Origin: Stomorhina lunata
Taxonomy: Eukaryota; Arthropoda; Insecta; Diptera; Rhiniidae
Length of the DNA stretch: 64,000 bases
Reading direction: 5' to 3'
Assembly: GCA_933228675.1 (NCBI GenBank)
Contig: OW121741.1
Coordinates: 58,430,651 to 58,494,650, forward strand
Both the position numbers and the translations under genes were made by a program. Positions 22,813-33,688 of the stretch are shown one piece after another. How positions within the stretch are numbered: the first letter of the stretch is position 1; the number at the start of each line of letters is the position of its first letter. Below the pieces are notes generated by a model. That model did no database searches. It was given only the letters and a program-made list of their open reading frames with translations, and was not told the DNA's origin.

Positions 22813-23482
22813 TTAAACTAGGTTTATTTTGATAAACTGCCATTCTCTATCATTTGTGTTGTGATTTTCATCTAGTTCTAAATTTAGTCTTCTGTTTTCT
22901 TTTACACAGTTAACACATTTTCTTATAATTTCTTCATTACATTGTCTACTGTTATGTTTTCCGTGGCATTTAAAACATATTTCTTCATTTTTGCAATCGG
23001 AAGCTTTATGATTGTATTCATGGCATTTGAAACATTGCATAACACTTGTACCGTCAAAAATTCTGCATCTTTCCCATCCAACATTGATTTTTTGATTAGC
23101 CATTATTTTAATATATGATTCATTATCTATTTTTATTTTTGCATTATAAATTGTTTTGTTAAATCTTTTTGTTTCAAACATTTTCACAATTTCCATTTTA
23201 CTATTTCCTAATACTTCATTTTGTTTTTTGATTTTTTCTAAAAGTTCTTTTTCTTGCATTTTAAAGTTCATATCTGTTACGATTATTAGCATTTCTACTT
23301 CTTTTGGAACCGTTATATCATAATTATCACTAATTTTATTTTGTATCGCTTCTTTCATTTTCTCTCTTTCCTCCATATTTTCGCTTTGAATCACTAAAGT
23401 TCCATTTTTTCAACTTTCAACATATGTTATTTTAAATTTAACCGGGTCTATTTTCTCATTCAATTCGTCTTTCGTTTTCATT
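22813..23482 (-). pseudogene. LINE ORF1 (gag-like, CCHC knuckles)
   Basis: The longest intact frame (22813-23394) encodes 193 residues ending in zinc knuckles: CFKCHEYNHKASDC (CX2CX4HX4C), CFKCHGKHNSRQC (CX2CX3HX4C) and a partial third (CVNC). An upstream segment starting MKTKDELNEKIDPVKF near 23482 is in another frame, so one shift lies at ~23400. Basic nucleic-acid-binding partner of ORF2, lysine- and asparagine-rich through AT bias. Confidence 0.78.
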
Positions 23483-23494
23483 ATACTTTGTTTC

Positions 23495-23882
23495 CAATAG
23501 CCGGGAATCGAAGAAACAGAACATAGTGGCGTTGAGTTCTATGGAGGCAGAATATATAGCGATGTGCCAAGCTGCTAAAGAAATAAGCTTCTATAGAAGT
23601 TTACTTGACGAGCTGAAATTTAAAAATTTTATTCAAAGTCCAACAGTATTGTATTGTGACAATCAAGGAGCTCTGTATTTAACGAAAAGCCAAATGACGA
23701 TGAAAAGAAGCAAGCACATTGATATACGATATCACTATATAAAGGACAAATATAATGCAAATGAAATTAAATTGGAATATGTTCCAACTGATAGTAAAAC
23801 AGCTGATATTTTAACTAAGTCTTTGCCAAACCAAAGTCATTTAAAATGTTGTAATTTATTAAATTTAAAATTAATTTTGTAA
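23495..23882 (+). pseudogene. copia-type RNase H, 3' fragment of pol
   Basis: Open from ~23502 to the TAA at 23880-23882. It shows SSMEAEYIAMCQAAKEI, YCDNQGALYL, RSKHIDIRYHYIKD and the terminal TADILTKSLP, the classical C-terminal RNase H of Ty1/copia Pol with its catalytic acidic residues. The upstream pol is missing because the LINE lies against it. The GTG at 23526 is not a start; the frame is open further left. Confidence 0.92.
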
Positions 23883-23962
23883 ATGTAATTTTATATCAAT
23901 ATGTTATTTTGATAATTATGTAATTATTTAATTGATGATAGAATTTACATTGAGGAGGCGTT

Positions 23963-24149
23963 TGTTAGAAACACTTTAATGTTTTCTATTTTGAATTTCA
24001 ATGTGAATTCAATATCAAATTAGTTTGAATAATTTGTTGAATATGAAAATATTTTTTCATATTAGTTTGTCAGAAATTTTCATACATGAAATAAGTTTTT
24101 ATTAATAAATAAATTTGTTTATAAGAAATAATATTCAGAAATTTTAACA
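23963..24149 (+). repeat. Probable copia 3' LTR
   Basis: Follows the copia RNase H stop by 80 bp and a purine tract TTGAGGAGGCG (23950-23960). Begins TGTTAGAAAC and ends TTTTAACA, 187 bp, with AATAAATAAATTTG inside. No second LTR in the window, so the right end rests on the TG...CA rule. Confidence 0.65.
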
Positions 24150-24317
24150 GCTGACAATCTCAGCTTACAATAAATTGGCAGTTCACACGATTATCAGATA
24201 TGTGTACACAAAAAATTGCCAGATCTATTGTCAGTCACAAAGCACATGAAAAATATTGTTTATTTTTGTATTATTGACTTGAAATTTATATTTGTTTATT
24301 ATAAAATATTAATCAAA

Positions 24318-24437
24318 ATGGAAAAAACAGGCAATTGCCAAAATTTTAACAGTGTATGTTTAGAAAGCTGTGAAGATGAATGTGAAGTGGAGAAAAAACG
24401 TCTCACAGTGGGATTGTGGAAAAAATTATGGAAATAA
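24318..24437 (+). CDS. Short unrecognised ORF in repeat C
   Basis: 39 codons from ATG 24318 (context ATCAAAATG) to TAA 24437. Cys- and Glu-rich N-terminal half (GNCQNFNSVCLESCEDECEVE) and a basic, Trp-containing end. Could be the first exon of the element's own protein; no family recognised. Confidence 0.2.
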   Translation: MEKTGNCQNFNSVCLESCEDECEVEKKRLTVGLWKKLWK

Positions 24438-24715
24438 GTCTGCAACTTTTAGGCCGATTTTAAAATAATTTTGGCAGAAATTTTTAAACCTGAAAAGCCT
24501 AGCTTTTACTATGGCGGCGCAATCGGCTCACAAAGTAGGGCACCTCAGACTCATAAATTACTTAAAACTATATATAATTGTCATTTTCCAACCAATTTGA
24601 GGAATCATACTATATAACAAATACAAATCCTATTTTTACAGTTTTACTAAAATTAAAATTTTTAATTTTTGTACCATACTGCACCGATTTTTTTACTAAT
24701 ATCTGATCTATATAT

Positions 24716-25290
24716 AACCAATAGGTAAAAGGGTATTATAAGTTTGCCATTCAGTTTGTAATTTTTTCATTATTAGTCTTAAAACAAATAAAAATAATAC
24801 CGATCGATCGGGGTCTAAATCGACTCAGAGAGTCGTATTTGACTATTCTTAGAATTTTAAAATCTTTTTTTTTTTTTAATGCAGTTAAAAATAAAGTTTT
24901 TTACAAAAAAAATATTTTCAATTCGGTAATTTGTGAGACATCGAATTTGGCGAAATCTCAGATTGTACCTATTTTGATAATATATATAATATCGTTTGCT
25001 TAGGAGGATTTTCTAATATCTGATATATAATTCGTGTCGGTATACTATACGTAAATTGAGGAATTTATACAAATTAAAAAAAATACAATTTAAAAGAAAA
25101 TACAAAAATTTGAATTCGGCATCGAATTTCGAATTTTTTCTCAGTTGTTAGTAGAACTACATGTTGAAATTTAATAGTATACTTGGTAGAACACTATTAA
25201 CATACAATACGTATACATGTAAGTTATGTCGGTATGCCATCTAGGAGCTCATCAAACTTGATTTCAGACTACCGAAATATGTCTTAAATT
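24716..25290 (-). repeat. Diverged HINE family A, reverse copy
   Basis: Reverse complement of the 3' end of family A: CCAATAGGTAAAAGGGTATTATAAG, a GATCGATCGGGGTCTAAATCGACTC block (~24800-24830), then GGCGAAATCTCAG and TCTGATATATAA modules. The (GTCY)n tract is eroded. Much more diverged than the other copies, hence older. Confidence 0.6.
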
Positions 25291-25981
25291 AGTGTCTCTT
25301 GAACTTTATTCATGACATAGACCTATTGTTTCAGGAAATTTCAATTTCGATCCATAATTTTTTGCTTAAAAAGTTTTATACCATCGCAAATATATTTATA
25401 AAAAAATTTTCTAATCCAAAATCTATTATTGTTAACTCAGATAAAACAAAAATGTTGGCTGATTTTATGTTTTTTGCTAAAAGTGTTAATTGCTTATTTA
25501 CTTTTTTAATTTATCTTTTAATAATATTCGAATAATAATATTCGAAAAACTTCTTTAGATTGATATATAATAACACTATATTCCCAGTTAAAATGCATGT
25601 TCAATATAATTTTATTTTGCTATTTTTATTTATTTATTTTTTAATGATATAAATCCTAAAAACCGTATGTTTTCAATTTAAATCAAGAAGTTAAATGTGT
25701 CTGACAATGATTGTATTGTAAGATGGTGGAATTTCATGCAGCTGACAGTAAAAACGAAGCTGACAATTTTTTAAAATGTTCTGCCAATTTTAAATAGAGT
25801 GTTTACACGATTGTAAGATATCTGACAATTTCATTGTAAGGTGGTTGTGTGACAATGTGCTGACAATGCTTTAGCTGACAACGTTGTCAGCAAAAAATTG
25901 TAAGTTTACACGATTGTAAGAAATTTTCTTACAATTTTTCTTACAATATTGTAAGATCTGACCATCATGTAGGCATAGCAT

Positions 25982-26524
25982 GTCATTTTTGTTTTGGCAC
26001 TTCCATCATTTATTGCTATTTTTATTTCATTACACATTTTTGTATTGTTATTTTCAATTGTTCCATACATATTTTTATTTTTATTCTCTATTTCTTTAAC
26101 GTTTCCGTATAAATTTTTTACAGCATCCACATTCTTCTCACACATCGCTTGCATTTTATCAATTTTCTTAAATCTTTCCTCATATCTTTTTTCGATTGCT
26201 TCTAGCAGAGCTTTTATCTCATTTTCATTTTGTTTTAACGAACTTTCAAATTCATTCTTATTTTCCACTAGTACTTGTTTGTTTTTAATTACACCTTCTT
26301 GGATGTCTCTTAATACAAGATCAACATTCTGAATATACAGCATACAGTCGTCGCATATATATCGCACATAATTGTCTTCATCTATTATTTTTGAGGAGTA
26401 ATTATCTGTACCCGCGCATTTTTTTGTGTAATGAAACACTTTACCACATACACCCATACATCGAAGACCACCTTCATCTCTTATCGCTGATCTGCATTTA
26501 TTGCATTTGCATTGCAGCCATTAT
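25982..26524 (-). pseudogene. LINE ORF1 fragment with PHD-like finger and coiled coil
   Basis: The minus strand from ~26522 reads CKCNKCRSAIRDEGGLRCMGVCGKVFHYTKKC, a Cys/His series of the PHD type found at the N-terminus of some non-LTR ORF1 proteins. After YICDDC, a 100-residue region of Lys/Glu/Asn heptads (ENEIKALLEAIEKRYEERFKKIDKM) predicts a coiled coil. The nearest in-frame ATG is internal (26455-26457), so the true start has shifted. The LINE part ends at ~25982, where repeat C begins; the last ~25 codons of the open frame belong to repeat C. Confidence 0.65.
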
Positions 26525-26704
26525 TAATGTTTTTCTTTCAATATTTTATTTTCTTTATTAGAATTAATAAAATATTTACTGTTTTTATGTTTTCAATAGT
26601 CTCTATCTATTATTAACACTTTTTTTTTTTTTAATTATAAATTAAGATTTCTCACAGAGCTTTTTATTTTGCTTTTTATTCAACCAGTGTTGCTAACGAA
26701 TTTT

Positions 26705-28010
26705 AACAATTGAAAAAAAAAATTGATAATAGGCTTATAGGTCGATATGATGTTACTTGGCTAACATCCTTTCCAGGCTTCGGTATCATTACAATTTTCG
26801 GATAATTTCCAAATTGTTGGATAATATCCTGTTCGTAGGATTGAATTAAAAATTATTAAAATGAATCTCACGGCTGAGTTAGGTAAAGCGCTTATCATTG
26901 AAGATGTTATTTTATCACTTCCTGGAGACTTTCTCTTCTTTAATTGCTGTTTTTACGTCAGAGAGACATAATTTGGGTGGATACAGTACTTCATTATTGA
27001 TCTCAAATGGGAGAACATAAGAGCTTGTAGTATTTGGTTTCTAAGTGATTAGCAAATGTCTCGACTTTCTCCATCGAGTTTTTAGCCCATTGACCATTTT
27101 GGAGTCTTATGGGCGATTCATATACAATTGGACATTGCATGTTTTATACAACCTTCCATAGACTGTTATCAGCTTATTTTGCAGGATTTAAATTTTGTAA
27201 ATACTTTTTAAGGTCTGAATTTTTTTGACTTCTAAGAAGGTTAAGCAATTTTCTAAGACACTGATTAAGTTTCATTTTCAGACCGGGCGATCGAAATTCT
27301 TGCCTTAGTTTTCTTTCTCTTTGTTTCAACATCTCTAGAACACTTAACACTTTTTACCATTTTATTACCATTAATTGGTGTGGATATAGTTGTCTTGAGT
27401 ATTCGACAATGTCAAAATCGTTGGCGAATGGTCCAATGATAGCTCAAGTAAAGGGCTCACTGATACAAGTTCTCGTTTTATATTCTTAGTTATTGCGAAA
27501 TCGATAAGGTCTGGAATTTTGGCAAGATCTGTAGGCCAATATGTGGGTTGCCGCTAGATATGGCTTCTTTCTAGTTTCTTTGACAGAACTGCCTCAAATA
27601 GCTGTCTACCTCTAGGTGTTGTAAGGCGTGACCCCCAGAAGATATGTTTGGCATTGTAGTCTCCTGCCGCTATAAATCTCGGGCACAAGGTTTCGAAATA
27701 GTCAGTAAATTGATTATGACTAATATTATATCTAGGTGGGCAATATATATAATATAAGAGATGGCCATTTTATAGTCAATAATATAAATAGAAGTTGCTT
27801 GTATGTGATCCATTTTGTATTCTGGCATTAGGAAATGCTTTATACTTTTATTAATTAAAATTGCTGTACCTCCACATGCTCTTCCACTAGGGTGCTTTGT
27901 GTCATAGGTATAATATCCATTTATTTTAAAAATTTCTTCAGTGTGAAGAAACAGTTGCACTTATTTTGGCTAAGGCCGTTGGCATTCCAAAAACATATTT
28001 TTAAGGAATT
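26705..28010 (-). pseudogene. Jockey-clade ORF2 fragment (endonuclease to start of RT)
   Basis: The minus strand begins near 28000 with KICFWNANGLSQNK, the Jockey ORF2 start. It is followed by LFLHTEEIFKINGYYTYDTKHPSGRACGGTAILI (endonuclease; 27870-27960), shifts frame repeatedly, and ends near 26710 with KIVMIPKPGKDVSQVTSYRPISLL, the first RT motif. Interrupted at its start by the MITE at 28012-28640. Confidence 0.75.
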
Positions 28011-28011
28011 A

Positions 28012-28640
28012 ATTTTTACTAAAGGTACGGTCAGACTCATTAAACATTTAAATCAAATATTTTGAGTAAAATATTGTCAAAACAATATAATAAAAAATTT
28101 GTGGTCACACTTGCACATTTATTTGACGATTTTTATTTGATAAAATACAGAAAAAATACGTTCAAAGTATAAACAAAAAACCAGGTTTTATTTATGGTCA
28201 CATTGAAGATTAAATATTTTCAAAAAAAATATTTGATAAAATTTTTTCAAAACAAAATTGTGTATCTAGCAATTTGTTTCTCATATTTGAGTTGTTGTTT
28301 CTCAAATTTGATGTTGTTGTTTCTCAAATTTGATGTTGTTGTTTCTGTTTGAATAGTAAACAATAGAAATGCTCAGCTGTTATTTGCCCCTGTTTGATGT
28401 TACAAAAATTTTGTAAGATTAAATAATTATTTGATCAAAATTTAATAAAATATTTGCTCTTGCGTGGTCACATTAGGAAAATTTTTATTTGCTGGCAAAT
28501 GATTTTGTTTTGTTCAAATCAACATGTTTCTTGTTTGAACCTCAAAAATATTTTGCGGTCAGACTACGAGGATCAAATATTTGATAATTTCGATTAAATG
28601 TTTAATCAATGTGACCGTAGCTTAAGTAAAATCTAAATGA
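28012..28640. mobile_element. ~0.6-kb MITE with TACGGTCA terminal inverted repeats
   Basis: Left end TTTTACTAAAGGTACGGTCA and right end (inverted) TTTTACTTAAGCTACGGTCA. Both are followed by ATTAAACATTTAA. The internal sequence repeats GGTCACA and ATATTTGA motifs and a 19-bp TGTTGTTTCTCAAATTTGA unit three times at ~28292-28345. No ORF. Exact ends and target duplication are uncertain because the repeats extend into the flanks. Confidence 0.6.
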
Positions 28641-28744
28641 GCATGCTTTGATTTTATTATTATTTTTATATATTTATTTTTAGGAAATACATTGTACAAA
28701 TATTTAGTTAGTTTTGAATTATTTTATTTATTTTGTCCGACCAA

Positions 28745-29400
28745 CACATAGTTTGCATAGTTTACAGTTTAACTCATTTTAATAATTTTGGAAATTCGTC
28801 ATACCAGCAGAAAGCTCCGTCGACTCATGCGCAACATCTTTGCTAAAGATTATAGTCTGATCAAATGCACAGTTTACGATTTAATTCATTTTGAGTAGCT
28901 TTCAGTGGTGCCACCTGAAGTTGTTCATACCAGCTAAGAAACCTTTGTCTGCTTATGCGTAACAACTTTGCTTATGATTATAACATGATCAAACGCACAG
29001 TTTACGATTTAATTCTCTTTGAGTAATTTTCTGTGGCGCCAAATGTCGGACTTTGCTCATTCCAATTCATAAACCTTCTTCGGCTTATCCGTAACAACTT
29101 TGCTGAAGATTATAGCATGATTAAATGTATAGCTTACGATTAAATTGACTTTGAGTAATTTTCAGTAGCGCCACCTGTCGGAAATTATTCATTACCAAAT
29201 AAAAAGCCTTCGCCGGCTCATGCGCTACAACTTTGCTAAAGATCATAGCATGATCAAATGTACAGTTTACGATTTAATTAATTTTTAGTAATTTTCAGTG
29301 GCGCCATCTAACGGAAATTAGTCTTACCAACTTAAAAACCTTCGCCGGCTTATCCGCAAACATCTTCGCTGAAGAGCATAACATGATCAAAATCACAATT
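28745..29400. repeat. Tandem array, five ~131-bp units
   Basis: The phase marker CAGTTTACGATTTAATT (or close variants) occurs at about 28759, 28871, 29000, 29131, 29264 and 29395. Each unit also holds AACAACTTTGCT, TATAGCATGATCAAA, GTAATTTTCAGTGGCGCCA and AACCTTCGCCGGCTTAT. The spacing is 129-133 bp except for the shortened first unit. More GC-rich than its surroundings. Not coding. Confidence 0.85.
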
Positions 29401-29439
29401 TACTATTCTATAAAGAACATACATACAATATTCCTTTCA

Positions 29440-29787
29440 ATATTCTTTGGTTTTAAAAGTAAGAGTGGGTTAAAAAGTACAAAAAAAAACTATTTTCACC
29501 CTTTTTACCCCCTATTGGACATAGTTTCAAAAAAGTACCAAACACCTGTCCGCTTATTTTTATAGCTGTTTAAAAGTAATTTTTATTTTGTTTTTATACC
29601 TATTACTTTAGGAGATATAACGTTTTAGAATTTTTCCCTTTTTACCCGTTTTTACCCTCTTAGATGCAAAAGTTCCAAAAGTCCCTTCTTCTTCGACCTA
29701 CACATCAAAAAAGGTACCCACTGTCAAAATTTTATCAAAATCGTTAGAGCCGTTTTCGAGATAGCCATTCTATAAATATATAGATAT
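29440..29787. repeat. Fragment related to the GTACTTTT array, reversed
   Basis: Contains AAAAAGTACCAAACAC, TTTTTACCCCCTATTGG and CCCTTTTTACCCGTTTTTACCC, reverse-strand relatives of modules at 9377-11693. Ends in a CAAAATCGTTAGAGCCGTTT block. No gene. Confidence 0.45.
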
Positions 29788-29795
29788 ATATACAT

Positions 29796-30653
29796 CAGTG
29801 TTGCCACTTCAGGTGTAATTACACATATCATGTGTAATTTTTATTTTCATGTGTAGCCGATGTGTAATTGACTGCATGTGTAATTTTAATATTTGTCATT
29901 TTTGTATACTAACTGTTTTCATAACTTGCATTTTAAAAAATAAATTTATGTGCGTCCCATTCGAAATCGAAATAGTGCATATAATGCAAACTTTTTATTC
30001 TAACTACATAAAAATGTTATAAAAACATACAAAACGAACTTGGGAAAATCTATAAAAATTAAAATAACATTAAAATTTAATTTTTTTTGTTTTTCTCAAA
30101 ACTTTATTTTCATACACTAGGTCCCTTTTCTCGGAGAATTTGACATATATGTTTAACAAAAAGATTTTCATTCTTCAATGTCGACTTGCAAACTCTTGAC
30201 ATGCACCTTTTGATTTTACACCTTTTGGGCTTTGGAGCCAGAAGATTATTAGATAAAAGTTTTTGATTTAAAGAATTCCTTGGAGATAGATTGTTTCCTA
30301 CTTTGCAAAAATTTATTAATGGTGGACCAATTTTTGAACCTACACAAAAAATGTTAAACAAGAAGTGGAAGATTTTCAATATAGCCGTTATATATTTAAT
30401 TTTTTTAAATCGATTTCAAATAGTATACATTAATTGTTTTCTTTCCAAGCGTTATGAAATAAAAAAAGATGAACATTCATTTAAAAAACTACAAATCATT
30501 TATTTTTTAATTTTTAACAAAAAAAAAAAAAAAATTAGTAAATTAAATTCAAAACATGTTATTTTGCCAAAATAATCATGTATAATTCCTAATTTCATGT
30601 GTAATTTTGGCACGACCCATGTGTAATTTAACATTTGGTTGGTGGCAACACTG
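29796..30653. mobile_element. hAT element, 858 bp, exact 8-bp target duplication
   Basis: Terminal inverted repeats CAGTGTTGCCAC at both ends, the classic hAT form. Flanked by ATATACAT at 29788-29795 and 30654-30661. Subterminal ATGTGTAATTT motifs repeat near both ends. An 89-codon minus-strand frame (30110-30379; basic, with several Cys) may be a relic of transposase, but I do not recognise it. Confidence 0.85.
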
Positions 30654-30661
30654 ATATACAT

Positions 30662-31198
30662 ACAATTATTGCTTGTTTAAGAATATAAGATAGGTATAGA
30701 TAGATATATAGATGTATAGAAATAACCATTTTCGATTCTCTATTTGGACCCCTTCTCGGACTAAGTTTTAAAATGGGATGTAGACGATTGAAACTTATTA
30801 GTATAACTTTACATTTCAAAAATCACCAAAATCAATTTTCCCAGTTATAGGTATTGTATTTGTAACGGGTAAGGGACCATCCCCTGCTCCGATCTTTTTG
30901 TTTTTCTGAAGTTCGGCCATTGGTAATGAATTTACTTTTATTAAGTTTGAAGTTTCTAACTTTTATGGTTTAACAAATTCAAAGATAAATATTAAAATTT
31001 GTACCATTTAGTGCACTCTTTACCCTATTTGGGTCCTTTTTGGACCAGGTTTTAAGACAAAATATATCCTATAACCATCTTAAGGGATAGTTCTAATTTC
31101 AAAATTTCATCAAATTCGGTCAAACCGTTTAGGCGTGATCCTCTTTTAAACAAACAAATAAACAAACTTACAAACACATTTATAATATATATATGTAG
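30662..31198. other. Repetitive, gene-free sequence
   Basis: Resembles Helitron-like internal text (CAAATTCGGTCAAACCGTTT, AAACAAACAAATAAACAAAC) related to 29440-29787. No frame supported. Confidence 0.4.
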
Positions 31199-31300
31199 AT
31201 CAATGTTGGGCAAAGTCTCTCTGATTCTCTCTTATTATGTATTTTGCTACCCCTAGGGTAAGCAAAATATAAATTCAGAGAGACTTTGCCCAGCATTGAT
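31199..31300. repeat. 102-nt near-perfect hairpin
   Basis: The outer arms of 26 nt, ATCAATGTTGGGCAAAGTCT..., are inverted at the right end with one mismatch. An inner stem pairs ATTTTGCT with AGCAAAAT around CCCTAGGG. The whole 102 nt folds on itself. Either a compact foldback MITE or a pre-miRNA-like hairpin; no second copy in the window. Confidence 0.75.
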
Positions 31301-31367
31301 ATAGAATCTATTATATAGAATTTATTATATAAATATAAATATAGATACATACATAAATAAAACATTC

Positions 31368-31777
31368 TTACCCAGTGTCAAACGTTTGAAATATATGACT
31401 TTTACATTTGATATCAAACGTTTTTTTCAAATTTTTTTTAAACCTGAACAGATGTTTGAGATTCACATTAATTTTCAAATGAGGGTTCATTTGAGAATAA
31501 ACGTTTATAAAATCATTATCAAACCCTAAGATGATTTGAGAATAATTTGAAAAATTGTGTTATATAAATTTGATATCAAACCATATTTTAATGTTTTTTC
31601 AAACTTTAAAAAAATGTTATGTTACAAATGTTAATGGCATTGCATTTCAAAAAAATTCGTTATTTCGGATTTTTTAAAAGTGATCCATATTTGACCATAA
31701 AACCTTGCTTAAAAAAGTCAAGATTAAAAATTCAATAATATTCATATGCATAAGTACATTTTCTTTGTTATTATTAT
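31368..31777 (+). mobile_element. Element E, left-end fragment
   Basis: Begins CCCAGTGTCAAACG after the flank ACATTCTTA, which matches the copia LTR text at 61846. Carries TTTGAGAATAA motifs shared with 46930-49253. Cut at 31778 by the reverse family-A copy. Confidence 0.45.
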
Positions 31778-33688
31778 TATACCCTTCACCAATAGGTGAA
31801 AGGGTATTATAAGTTTGTGATTCCGTTTGTAATTTTTTTATTAGTGATCGTAGAAAATTATACCGATCGACTCAGAATCGGGAGGAGAATCGATTAAGCG
31901 ATGTCCGTCTGTCTGTCTGTCTGTCCGTCCGTCTGTCTGTCTGTTGAAATCAAGTTTCTGAAGCCCCTGGAGGATGGACCTATATAAATTATATATCAGA
32001 TTTTAGGAAATTCTCCCGCAATCAACGCTATTAAATTTCATTAAAATCGGTTTATAAACACAGAAAATATCGAAAAAATACGAAAAATTAGACGAAAATT
32101 TTAAAATTTTTGATTGCCTGGTGTATATATGATAATATATAATATATCAGATTGTAGGAAATGGTTCCCCAAAGCACTCTGTAAAATTTTATCAAAATCG
32201 GTCCGTAAACAACTGAGATATCGCCAAAACACTAAATTTGATGTATCGCAAATTGCCCAAAGTACGCATTAGGGAATGTTTGTTGAAAAAATGAAATGCA
32301 GAAATAGGAAAAAACCATCCTCCTTTAGCACGGACATACATAAATTTTATATTAGATTTTAGGAAATTCCCACGTCAAGCACGTTATTAAATTTTATCAA
32401 AAGCGGTCCATAAACAACTGAGATATCGCCAAAACACTACTTGTGATGTACAGCAAATTGCCCAAAGTACGTGTCTAAGAAATGTTGTTGACATTTTGTA
32501 AGTATTGTTTCAGCGATATCTCAGGTGTTTATGGACCGATTGTGATGAAATTTAACAGCGTTCTTTGTGTGAGGATTTCCTAAAGTCTGATATGTAAACT
32601 CCACAAATCTTATTATGAATACCATTCAAATTGTACCGATCGACTCAGAATCGGCAGGAGAATTGATTTCGCGACGTCCGTCCGTCTGTTTGTCCGTCCG
32701 TCTACCTGTCTGTCTGTCAGTCCGTCTACCTGTCTGTCCTTTGGAGCTTTTGTAGTCAAGTTTTTGGAGCTCCTTTTTTGTCGATATTTTAGATGTTTAT
32801 TTTGATCAAATTTAATAGCGTTCTTCACAGCGGATTACCTAAATTCTGATGCACTCGGTAATTTGTGGTAGATATAATTTAGTGTTTAAGCGTTATTTCA
32901 CGTGTTTTGATCGACAACAATGAAATGCAGGGTGGGACGATATCCTAAAATTTTGTGTAAAATGCATATGGGTATACCTTCCAGGAGCTCCATAAATCTG
33001 ATTTTAGCAGACAGACACACTGCATTTATCTTAATTTTGTGTCTGACTTTTGAACATTATTATAAAATTTGAGAATGCATTATATATCAAGTTATAGGCA
33101 GTCTTCCTAGGAAGTACAAAAAATGCAGCTAAGTACATGATATGCGTTCAAAACCTACATTTGTATGTATGTATCTCACATATCAACGAAAATTTAAATT
33201 TTTTAATTGCAATTGGGAGAAATCCGTTCACGTTTGACAATTGCTCCCATATAACTTCGCCTAAGGCAATCTCTTAGTAGCTAATAAATGACAAATTATA
33301 ATTATCTTTATACTAAATGTCATCGTCGTATCTATTATAATAGACACGATGATGACATTTAGTATAAAGACGTTGTACAATATCCTAATTCAGGGCGATA
33401 GCGCCTAAAATAAACTTTCTAGAGGGACAACATTTGACAAAAATATTTCTGATCTCTTGAAAAGTTCGGTATTGAAAATGGGCGAGCTCGGTTCACATTT
33501 ACTGTTATCTCCCATATAACTCCGACCGGGAATCACTTTAATGCTGATAAATTAAATCACATTATAATTGCATAAAGAACTAGAGCAAAACTTTCCACAC
33601 ATCCATCGGACAGATCGAAAGAACAATACATCCCAAATATTATTGTTGAAGTATTCATTTTAATTAGTTAACTAACTTCAGATTAATA

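Larger units (their letters stand above)
20106..23490 (-). mobile_element. Decayed non-LTR retrotransposon (two-ORF LINE)
   Basis: Minus-strand LINE of about 3.4 kb: ORF1 with zinc knuckles (22813-23482), then endonuclease, RT and a C-terminal region down to ~20150. Its 5' end abuts a copia RNase H fragment at ~23495, suggesting insertion into, or truncation against, that element. The very AT-rich codon use matches the surroundings. Clade not assigned; the C-terminal blocks resemble those at 15240-15490. Confidence 0.8.
24150..25980. repeat. Dispersed repeat C, copy 2 (probably one DNA element with an internal insertion)
   Basis: The right part (25388-25980) matches 11698-12265. The left end (24150-24240) carries the same vocabulary (CTGACAATC, CTTACAAT, TTGGCAG, CACACGATT) in mostly inverted sense, consistent with long, degenerate terminal regions. 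A reverse family-A HINE occupies 24716-25290. Bases 24440-24715 show nothing recognisable. Confidence 0.5.

Noticed and set aside
23526..23528. GTG start for the copia RNase H frame
   Set aside because: The frame is open upstream with copia-like residues; it is a pol fragment, not a separate gene.
25994..26332. Hydrophobic 112-codon plus-strand ORF resembling a membrane protein
   Set aside because: Antisense of the coiled-coil ORF1; hydrophobicity is the complement of Lys/Glu/Asn codons.
28745..29400. CRISPR array
   Set aside because: Units repeat over their whole ~131-bp length with no spacer/repeat alternation, in eukaryotic DNA.
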